From contig SLAN01000044.1 of the NCBI GenBank assembly GCA_007126865.1, forward strand, positions 1-6,538: a DNA stretch of 6,538 nucleotides, in the 5' to 3' direction. The position numbers and the translations under genes are program-made. The stretch's first letter is position 1. Each line of letters begins with the position of its first letter. This DNA is from Spirochaetales bacterium (lineage in GTDB: Bacteria > Spirochaetota > Spirochaetia > DSM-27196 > SKKC01). This document shows positions 1 to 6,538 of the stretch, in pieces. The notes under the pieces were generated by a model. The model did no database searches, had not been told where the DNA came from, and was given only the letters and a program-made list of their open reading frames with translations.

Positions 1-88
1 CACCGCGGTTCGCTTCGCTGCTGCTCGTCTCGCCGCGAGCCGGCCCGGAGTGAGCGGTCTCGCTGCGTTTCGACCCGAAGAGCTTCAT
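1..88 (-). CDS. Start of an unidentified gene coupled to the GntR repressor gene (partial, runs off the window)
   Basis: An ATG at 88-86 overlaps the TGA stop of the upstream gntR gene in an ATGA junction, and the frame stays open to the window edge (29 codons seen). A full AGGAGG ribosome binding site at 101-96, inside the end of gntR, lies 7 bases before the ATG. Both signals argue for a real, translationally coupled gene. The visible protein begins MKLFGSK and is hydrophilic, rich in Ser, Arg, Glu and Gly, with no signal peptide or membrane segment in this stretch. I do not recognise it. In the YtrA subfamily the repressor gene is often followed by genes for an ABC exporter or other membrane proteins that it controls, so a transport-related product is possible, but nothing in these residues shows it. 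The start is well supported; the function is unknown. Confidence 0.55.
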   Translation of the reverse strand, partial: MKLFGSKRSETAHSGPARGETSSSEANRG

Positions 89-510
89 ACCTCTCCCTCC
101 TCATGGTAGGCGCTGAGAAATTCTATGAGATCCTGTACGGTGAAACCGTAAGAGGCGGCCTGGCTCACGAAGCCGCGAACCAGCTGCGAAAGGATCTGCT
201 CGCGGTCCGTGTCGGAGAGCGCGATCTCCTTGTCGCTGATGAAGGTGCCGGTCCCGTGCTGCGTGCTGACCAGCCCGCGGATTTCCAACTCGTTGTACGC
301 GCGCGCGATCGTATTCGGGTTCACCTGCAAATCCACCGCAAGTCCTCGAACGGTCGGAAGCTGAGAGCCGGGCTTCAGGCGACCGTCGGCAACCGCCATC
401 TCTATCTGGAGTATGATCTGACGGTAGTACGGAATCCCGCTTCCGGGGTCAAGCACGATCTCTATCGAACGCTTGTCTTTCGCCACACCAACCTCGTCCG
501 TTTCATTCAT
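85..510 (-). CDS. GntR-family transcriptional repressor, YtrA subfamily
   Basis: A 141-residue DNA-binding regulator. Residues about 29-92 form the GntR winged helix-turn-helix: YYRQI opens the first helix, LPTVRGLAVDLQVNPNTIAR (51-70) is the helix-turn-helix, and the wing ends HGTGTF (85-90). The remaining roughly 45 residues (DREQILSQL... to the C-terminus) are a short helical dimerisation tail with no effector-binding domain. That small tail is the mark of the YtrA subfamily, whose members usually repress their own operon, often with ABC transporter genes. The next gene starts in this stop codon, so the two are probably co-transcribed. The start is uncertain: the ATG at 510 has no Shine-Dalgarno sequence and sits where transcription would begin from the TATAAT box at 522-517. 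A GTG at codon 9 (486-484), preceded by GACGAGG, would give a length closer to typical YtrA N-termini. The ligand or signal cannot be read from the sequence. Confidence 0.93.
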   Translation of the reverse strand: MNETDEVGVAKDKRSIEIVLDPGSGIPYYRQIILQIEMAVADGRLKPGSQLPTVRGLAVDLQVNPNTIARAYNELEIRGLVSTQHGTGTFISDKEIALSDTDREQILSQLVRGFVSQAASYGFTVQDLIEFLSAYHEEGEV

Positions 511-513
511 TTT

Positions 514-547
514 TGTATTATATCACTAATACACTGGTATAGTGATA
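514..547. promoter_or_regulatory. Overlapping palindromes over the gntR promoter, probable auto-operator
   Basis: Two perfect inverted repeats share sequence. One has 7-base arms, TGTATTA (514-520) and TAATACA (527-533), around a 6-base centre. The other has 8-base arms, TATCACTA (521-528) and TAGTGATA (540-547), around an 11-base centre. The first spans the -10 box and the second the spacer/-35 zone. GntR-type dimers bind such AT-rich palindromes, and a repressor bound here would exclude RNA polymerase, so self-repression by the adjacent YtrA-type protein is the simplest reading. That binding is inference; only the palindromes and their position are seen. Confidence 0.55.
517..525 (-). promoter_or_regulatory. 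Extended -10 promoter of gntR
   Basis: Reading the minus strand, TGATATAAT (525-517) is a perfect TATAAT -10 box with the TGn extension. No good -35 box lies 16-18 bases upstream (TCACTA at 17), which an extended -10 can tolerate. Transcription would start about 7 bases downstream, at or next to position 510, the A of the annotated ATG. The mRNA would then be leaderless, or would have a 24-base leader if the GTG at 486 is the true start. A second possible promoter farther upstream has TTGACA at 567-562 with a weak CACTAT 17 bases later (544-539). Confidence 0.6.
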
Positions 548-620
548 CACATTGCCCGGTGTGTCAACAGAAAAAGCGTCGGTTATGTAACGAATTTGCC
601 TCGCGTGTGGAGTTGAGTCT

Positions 621-746
621 GGGGCCCGGCCTTCTCCGGGCCCCATCTTCTCGGGGCCCGCGTACCGGCGCAATTTGGGCGCCTGGCCTCCTCCGGGCCG
701 CGTACCCCCGGGATTCGGGGCCCCGCCTTCTCAGGGCCACGAGCAC
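621..746. repeat. GC-rich hairpin cluster with degenerate 40-bp periodicity
   Basis: The core motif CTTCTC-n-GGGCC recurs at 631, 647, 687 (degenerate, CCTCCTCCGGGCC) and 727; the last three are spaced exactly 40 bp. The copies at 647 and 687 are both followed by GCGTACC (ending 666 and 706) and then by related second halves containing ATTTGGGC or ATTCGGGG. A perfect 9-bp stem, GGGGCCCGG (621-629) with CCGGGCCCC (636-644), encloses a 6-base loop; CCCC-GGGATTC-GGGG forms another around 706-720. The cluster begins just after the ugpE stop, so transcripts would carry strong hairpins there. It may protect or end the ugp mRNA, but there is no U-run as in a standard intrinsic terminator. It could also be a degenerate dispersed intergenic repeat. 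No coding function is supported. Confidence 0.6.
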
Positions 747-752
747 GGCGGG

Positions 753-1610
753 CTACTTGTCGGCCTCGGTCAGGCCTTTGACGAAGGTCTTCTGCATGCC
801 GAGTACCAGCAACATGGTCGGAATCATCGAGAGGATGGTTATGGCCATGATGATGTGCCAGTCGGCCTGCGCGTCTCCTGCGTTCAGCATTCGACCGAGA
901 CCGATCATGAGCGTATAGAAGCGCCGTTCGGTGGTGATCAGAAGCGGCCACAGGTACTGGTTCCAGCCGTACACGAACTGGATAACGACGAGAGCCGCAA
1001 TCGGCGTGCGCGACATTGGAACGAGTATGTAGCTGAAGAAGCGCATCGGCCCTGCACCATCGATTTTCGCCGCCTCGACGAGCTGGTCGGGAATCGTCAT
1101 GAAGTACTGTTTGAAGAGAAAGGTTGCCGTCGCCGATACCGCGAGAGGCAATATAAGCCCCACATAGCTGTTGAGCATTCCGAGGTCGGAAACCAGTCCG
1201 TATGTCGGCACGATCCGGACTTCCACCGGCAGCATGAGGGTCATGAAAATAATCCAGAAGAGAATGCTGCGTCCGGGGAAGCGAAAGAATACGATGGCGA
1301 AGGTCGAAAGCAACGAGACGATTATTTTCGCTACCGTTATGCCGCCGGCCATGATGAAGCTGTTCTGAAGCATTACCCCGGCGCCGATCGCCCGCGCACC
1401 GCCAAGGCCGCGCCCACCGTGGAAGATAGCCTGGTAATAGTTCTGGATGATTTCACTTCCGGGCAGAAGCGGCATCGGTCGCTGGAATATCGCCGGAAGC
1501 GGGATGGAGGACGCCACGAACACGAAGTAGATCGGAACGATAACGATAAGGCAGCCGATAACGAGAAAGACATGTCGGAAAACCCTGGTCGGTGTTGAAT
1601 CGGAAATCAT
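753..1610 (-). CDS. ugpE: Glycerol-3-phosphate-type ABC importer, inner-membrane permease UgpE
   Basis: A 285-residue permease close in length to E. coli UgpE (281) and alignable with it by eye from end to end. Landmarks are FWIIFMTLMLPVEVRI (118-133), SATATFLFKQYFMT (159-172), GWNQYLWPLL (215-224) and a C-terminus VKGLTEADK, like VRGLVDSEK in E. coli. The EAA coupling loop, which docks on the ATPase, is EAAKIDGAGPMRFF (179-192). Hydrophobic segments near 12-34, 80-108, 115-135, 145-165, 202-222 and 252-272 fit six transmembrane helices. The gene follows ugpA after 11 bases; the spacer GGGGGAAGGCG supplies a purine-rich ribosome binding site for the ATG at 1610, so co-expression is expected. 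UgpE pairs with UgpA as the translocation channel. Substrate choice rests mainly on UgpB. A non-G3P substrate remains possible, although the match to true UgpE is strong. Confidence 0.93.
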   Translation of the reverse strand: MISDSTPTRVFRHVFLVIGCLIVIVPIYFVFVASSIPLPAIFQRPMPLLPGSEIIQNYYQAIFHGGRGLGGARAIGAGVMLQNSFIMAGGITVAKIIVSLLSTFAIVFFRFPGRSILFWIIFMTLMLPVEVRIVPTYGLVSDLGMLNSYVGLILPLAVSATATFLFKQYFMTIPDQLVEAAKIDGAGPMRFFSYILVPMSRTPIAALVVIQFVYGWNQYLWPLLITTERRFYTLMIGLGRMLNAGDAQADWHIIMAITILSMIPTMLLVLGMQKTFVKGLTEADK

Positions 1611-1621
1611 CGCCTTCCCCC

Positions 1622-2509
1622 TCAGTAATACACGCGGCGTTCCACGTAGCGGAACTGGATGAGAACGAAGACCATGACGAATGCCATGAGAATAACCGAC
1701 TGAGCCGACGATCCACCGTAATCGAGGGATCGGAATCCGTCCCGGTATATCCGGTAGACCATGGTAGCCGTCGAGTTATTCGGCCCGCCTTCGGTCAGTG
1801 TATGGATTACCGGGAAAGTATAGAAGAATACGTAGATCGTATTCACGATTGCCAGAAAGAAGGTGGTCGGTGAGAGGAGAGGGAAAGTGATTCTCCAGAA
1901 GCGCGACACCGGCCCTGACCCGTCTATCGCCGCACTTTCGAGCAACGAGTCGGGAATCATCTGCATTCCGGCGAGATAGAAGAGAAAGTTGTACGCGATA
2001 CGCTGCCATGAGGAGGCCGCGACCACCAGCATGAACGCCTGCCACGGGACGATCGCGTGGTTCCATGTAATTCCCAGAAGCCTGAGTGCGTAGGCGACAA
2101 CCCCGACCGCCGGACTCATGAGGAAGAACCACATGACGCCTGCGACCAGCGGTGCTACGGCGTACGGCGAGATGATAATCGTCTGATAGTAGATTGCCTT
2201 CTTGCCGATGTTGTTTGCGAGGCTCGCGAAAAAGAGCGCGAGCACCATAGTGATAACCGCGACGGCCACGGAGAAGGCAAGCGTAGTCCAGATCGATTGG
2301 ACGTACTGGGCGTCGTTGAGGACGCGTTCGAAGTTGCCGAAACCGATAAAGGTCCTGGAAAATCCGAACGCGTCTTCGCGATAGAACGCCATGATCAGTG
2401 CCTGAACGGCAGGCACGATGAAGAAGACCGCCGTCAGCGTCACTTCGGGAGCCAGGAGTAAGTATGGCAGCCCCTTGTCCTTGAATACGACGCTTTTGCC
2501 CGTGACCAT
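1622..2509 (-). CDS. ugpA: Glycerol-3-phosphate-type ABC importer, inner-membrane permease UgpA
   Basis: A 295-residue permease, the same length as E. coli UgpA, with matching segments throughout: LPYLLLAPEVTLT (14-26), DAFGFSRTFIGFGNF (46-60), YYQTIIISPYAVAP (107-120), ITWNHA (147-152), YNFLFYLAGMQMIP (173-186), TFPVIHTLTEGGP (231-243), VYRIYRDGF (251-259) and QFRYVERRVYY at the end. The EAA coupling loop is ESAAIDGSGPVSRFWRITFP (191-210). Hydrophobic segments fit six transmembrane helices. It forms the channel with UgpE and receives ligand from UgpB at the outer face of the membrane. The ATG at 2509 is preceded by GGAGG at 2524-2520, 10 bases away, slightly long spacing. The gap to ugpB is 107 bases, the longest inside this operon, and holds a possible stem-loop. 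The partner ATPase UgpC is not encoded in the window. Confidence 0.94.
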   Translation of the reverse strand: MVTGKSVVFKDKGLPYLLLAPEVTLTAVFFIVPAVQALIMAFYREDAFGFSRTFIGFGNFERVLNDAQYVQSIWTTLAFSVAVAVITMVLALFFASLANNIGKKAIYYQTIIISPYAVAPLVAGVMWFFLMSPAVGVVAYALRLLGITWNHAIVPWQAFMLVVAASSWQRIAYNFLFYLAGMQMIPDSLLESAAIDGSGPVSRFWRITFPLLSPTTFFLAIVNTIYVFFYTFPVIHTLTEGGPNNSTATMVYRIYRDGFRSLDYGGSSAQSVILMAFVMVFVLIQFRYVERRVYY

Positions 2510-2534
2510 AGTCGAGCGACCTCCCGTGCACTTC

Positions 2535-2578
2535 GCCGGCTCCCGTCCGCCGCACGTGGCGACGAAGCGAAAGCCGGT
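2535..2578 (-). other. Possible stem-loop between ugpB and ugpA
   Basis: Within the 107-bp ugpB-ugpA gap, CCGGCT (2536-2541) can pair with AGCCGG (2572-2577), and inside it CGCC (2548-2551) with GGCG (2558-2561). Together they could form an interrupted GC-rich hairpin in the mRNA. In ABC operons a stem-loop after the binding-protein gene commonly raises binding protein over permease by protecting the upstream message or causing partial termination. There is no U-run, and the middle of the structure is imperfect, so this assignment is tentative. Confidence 0.35.
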
Positions 2579-2616
2579 TTCATGCCTCTGAACGTATAGC
2601 TTAAGGTGTCTTGCCG

Positions 2617-3960
2617 TTATCGGGCAACGGTTCTCTCGAACTCACGAAGAAGCTCATTACCGCGCCGTACCGCGTCGTCGAGCGCCGCCTGGGCACCCAT
2701 ATCGCCGGCGAAGATCGCCTCCATGGCATCCAGAATCACGGATCGGCCCTGCACGTAATTGCCGAAGCGGATACCACGCGAGTTCTCCGTCGGTTCACTG
2801 AGCGTGATTTGTTCGATCGCTGTGTTGTGGATGGGAATCTCGTCGTAGAAACCCTGCTCGCGGGTAAGCTCCCAGGCCGAGTTGGTGATCGGCAGATATC
2901 CGCTGAACTGATGCCAGGCTGCCTGAACCTCGGTCGACGAAAGGTACTCGAAGAACTCCGCAACGCCTTCGTACTCGATGTCGGAGTGACCGTCCATGAC
3001 CCACAGCGAGCCGCCGCCGATAATCGAGTTCTGCGGCGAATCGATGATCTCCGGCCAGTACGGCAGGAAGGTCGCGTTGAACTCGAAGTCCACGCTCTCA
3101 GCGATTCCTGCGTATGCCGCCGAAGAGGCGATGTACATCGGTACGTCACCGGCGTTGAACAGAGGACCGGCGGCACTTCCGCGTCCGCCGTACTGGAACA
3201 GGCCGCGCCGGGCGAAGTCGGCGAGCGCCTCCATATGAAGGACATGCTCCGGACTGTTGTACACGAATTCGGTTCCCCAGCCGTCCATTCCGTTCGCCAG
3301 CGTTCCCATGGGAATGTCGTGCCACGCGGAGAAGTTCTCCATGTTGGTCCACGACGGCCACTGGAAAGTGAACCCGGCGGAGTAGTTACCGGTGGCAACG
3401 AGCGCCTCGGCATACTCTTCAACGTCATGCCACGTCTCGGGCGGGTCGTTCGGGTCCAGGCCGGCTTCGCGGAATGCATCCACATTGTAGTAGAAGATCG
3501 GGGTCGAGCTGTTGAACGGGAACGAGAGCATGTTGCCGTCGAGGTCCGAGTAGTAGGCGGTTACCTGGTCGAGCACGTCGTCGGTGTCGAACGGCCGATT
3601 GTAGTCCTCCATGAGCTGATAGACCGGGTAGATCGCCTCGGGATTGCCGTGCATGGTACCGGTTCCGACGTCGTAGACCTGGAGAATGTGCGGGGGGTTG
3701 CCGGCACGGTATGCGGCGATCGCACTCGTCATCGCCTCCGCGTAGTCGCCCTGCTCAATGACATTCACGATGTATTCGTCCTGCATGGCGTTGAAATCTG
3801 CCGCCATCCGCTCGATCTCCTCACCGAGCGCACCACCGAGCCCGATCCACATTTCGATCTCGAGCGGGAATTCCGGCTCCACTACCTCCGGTTCGCCCGC
3901 GGCGAACGCGAATGAGGGGAGCAGTAACACAACACATACCAATAGCGCCAGTTTGCGCAT
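2617..3960 (-). CDS. ugpB: Glycerol-3-phosphate-type ABC importer, periplasmic binding protein UgpB
   Basis: A 447-residue extracellular binding protein, family 1 (E. coli UgpB is 438). Residues 1-20 are a Sec signal peptide (MRKLALL, hydrophobic core, FAFA before AGEPE) with no lipobox Cys, so a soluble periplasmic protein is likely. By-eye alignment to E. coli UgpB is strong: ILQVYDVGTGTM (92-103), FPFNSSTPIFYYN (147-159), NFSAWHDIP (209-217), IIGGGSLWVM (313-322), GYLPIT (354-359), LTREQGFY (365-372). Residues I recall as contacting G3P in E. coli (Tyr65, Glu89, Ser144, Trp192, Trp195, Ser270, Gly307, Tyr346, Arg397, precursor numbering) correspond here to Y73, D97, S152, W201, W204, S279, G316, Y355 and R406; only Glu to Asp differs. 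The first strand has WIGLGGALG where E. coli has WHSMEGELG. The ATG at 3960 was chosen for its AGGAGGT site and signal peptide, although the frame is open to 4251. First gene of ugpBAE. Glycerophosphodiesters are alternative ligands. Confidence 0.93.
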   Translation of the reverse strand: MRKLALLVCVVLLLPSFAFAAGEPEVVEPEFPLEIEMWIGLGGALGEEIERMAADFNAMQDEYIVNVIEQGDYAEAMTSAIAAYRAGNPPHILQVYDVGTGTMHGNPEAIYPVYQLMEDYNRPFDTDDVLDQVTAYYSDLDGNMLSFPFNSSTPIFYYNVDAFREAGLDPNDPPETWHDVEEYAEALVATGNYSAGFTFQWPSWTNMENFSAWHDIPMGTLANGMDGWGTEFVYNSPEHVLHMEALADFARRGLFQYGGRGSAAGPLFNAGDVPMYIASSAAYAGIAESVDFEFNATFLPYWPEIIDSPQNSIIGGGSLWVMDGHSDIEYEGVAEFFEYLSSTEVQAAWHQFSGYLPITNSAWELTREQGFYDEIPIHNTAIEQITLSEPTENSRGIRFGNYVQGRSVILDAMEAIFAGDMGAQAALDDAVRRGNELLREFERTVAR

Positions 3961-3965
3961 ATGGG

Positions 3966-3972
3966 ACCTCCT
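3966..3972 (-). promoter_or_regulatory. Ribosome binding site that fixes the ugpB start
   Basis: AGGAGGT on the minus strand lies 5 bases before the ATG at 3960. It directly precedes the signal peptide, so it excludes the much longer open frame (back to 4251) as the translated product. Confidence 0.85.
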
Positions 3973-4133
3973 GTCAGTTTTTCGTGTCTTCGGTGCACGC
4001 AACCGTACCGGCCGTCGATGCACTTCCACGCTGGATTCTCGTGCCGTGGCCGACCTTACCTGCCAATGCACGCCGGCCGGGCACCGCATGCGCACGGAAG
4101 ACGCTCTGGAGTAAACCCGATTCGTGTTAGCAT

Positions 4134-4155
4134 TTTGTGAGCGATCACGATAATT
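4134..4155. promoter_or_regulatory. Palindrome resembling the lac operator, candidate LacI-family site
   Basis: On the plus strand TTTTGTGAGCGATCACGATAATT contains the perfect inverted repeat GTGA (4137-4140)-GCGA-TCAC (4145-4148). The left side shares the nine bases TTGTGAGCG (4135-4143) with the E. coli lac operator half-site. It lies about 175 bases before the ugpB start, between the candidate promoter and the gene, where a bound repressor could block transcription. No LacI-family gene is in the window, so the regulator is unknown. The short match could be chance. Confidence 0.3.
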
Positions 4156-4238
4156 CACGCCCATTAACGCAATGAGCAGTCGAAACTGTGATTTTTGTAC
4201 AGCGCGACTGAACAATCGTTCGATCTCCCGTACAGAGG

Positions 4239-4267
4239 AGCGTAGACCCACTTCCGGCAGCTGTCAA
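4239..4267 (-). promoter_or_regulatory. Candidate sigma-70 promoter for ugpBAE
   Basis: On the minus strand a perfect TTGACA -35 box (4267-4262) is followed after exactly 17 bases by TACGCT (4244-4239), which keeps the three most important -10 positions (T, A and final T). Transcription would start near 4232. The site lies about 75 bases after the lacZ stop and would let ugpBAE be expressed apart from lacZ. The -10 box is weak, so an activator may be needed or the match may be fortuitous. Confidence 0.4.
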
Positions 4268-4341
4268 CGATTTTGTTGGACAATTGTTAGAGGAGAGACG
4301 GTATCGTTGTCTGTGATGCCGACGACCGCGCCGTTCGGCAA

Positions 4342-6538
<2,197 letters not shown>

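Larger units (their letters stand above)
3961..4341 (-). other. 381-bp non-coding gap between lacZ and ugpB
   Basis: No supported gene lies here. In-frame extension of ugpB upstream is open for 97 codons, but its translation is Arg- and Ser-rich without domain character and has no ribosome binding site. I see a candidate sigma-70 promoter (4267-4239), a lac-operator-like palindrome (about 4134-4155) and the ugpB ribosome binding site. If the promoter is used, the ugpB leader would be about 270 bases, long enough for RNA-level control, although I recognise no riboswitch. The gap also holds the 8-base palindrome ACAATTGT (4280-4287). No convincing terminator follows lacZ: a stem around 4315-4343 overlaps the lacZ stop codon and lacks a U-run, so read-through into ugpB is possible. 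Confidence 0.6.

Noticed and set aside
564..746. A 60-codon minus-strand frame through the hairpin cluster after ugpE
   Set aside because: Its Arg/Gly/Pro-rich translation comes from the repeat itself, it has no ribosome binding site, and an overlapping frame is open through the same repeat.
621..746. CRISPR-like array because of the 40-bp spacing
   Set aside because: The repeats are degenerate, few and contiguous with related rather than unique spacers, and no cas gene is present.
103..1598. Long plus-strand open frames opposite gntR and ugpE (103-918 and 675-1598)
   Set aside because: They overlap each other and the opposite real genes, lack domains and run through the GC-rich repeat; they are antisense artefacts.
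2611..3915. A 434-codon open frame on the plus strand antisense to ugpB
   Set aside because: It mirrors the codon pattern of a strongly recognised GC-rich gene; its translation is Arg/Val/His-rich with no recognisable domain.
4187..4202. CRP-like site TGTGA-N6-TACA
   Set aside because: Only one half-site matches; the second differs from TCACA, and no supporting context is visible.
3961..4251. A 97-codon in-frame extension of ugpB upstream of the signal peptide
   Set aside because: The AGGAGGT site and signal peptide place the start at 3960; the extension is Arg/Ser-rich, has no ribosome binding site and would bury the signal peptide inside the protein.

Overview
This 6.5 kb window is a compact bacterial locus in which every supported gene lies on the minus strand, so transcription runs from high to low coordinates. 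It has moderately high GC, Shine-Dalgarno-led genes and short gene spacing. Sequence alone does not fix the taxon. The pre-protein style of the binding protein (Sec signal ending FAFA, then AGEPEVVEPE) reminds me of free-living Spirochaetaceae, but that is an impression, not a demonstration.

In transcription order: (1) 6538-4342, the 3' two thirds of a LacZ-type family GH2 beta-galactosidase whose 5' end lies outside the window; (2) 4341-3961, a 381-bp non-coding gap with a candidate promoter, a palindrome resembling part of the lac operator, and a strong ribosome binding site; (3) 3960-753, ugpB-ugpA-ugpE, encoding the periplasmic binding protein and both permeases of a glycerol-3-phosphate-type ABC importer, with no ATPase gene (ugpC) in the window; (4) 752-511, a gap holding a very GC-rich cluster of hairpins with about 40-bp periodicity, then a divergent-looking AT-rich promoter/operator; (5) 510-85, a YtrA-type GntR repressor gene; (6) 88-1, the start of a further gene that overlaps the repressor stop codon in an ATGA junction.

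Functionally there are two units. The lacZ-ugpBAE block looks like a catabolic module: UgpB captures a glycerol-3-phosphate-like ligand, UgpA and UgpE form the channel, and an ATPase from elsewhere must power it, while LacZ cleaves beta-galactosides inside the cell. The pairing suggests, as inference only, use of galactosylglycerol-type compounds such as those from galactolipid breakdown. The second unit is a GntR/YtrA repressor translationally coupled to an unidentified downstream gene, probably self-regulated through the overlapping palindromes at its promoter.

I did not find a clearly novel system. The items most worth a second look are the periodic hairpin cluster (621-746), the nested palindromes over the gntR promoter, the lacZ/ugp association without ugpC, and the edge gene.
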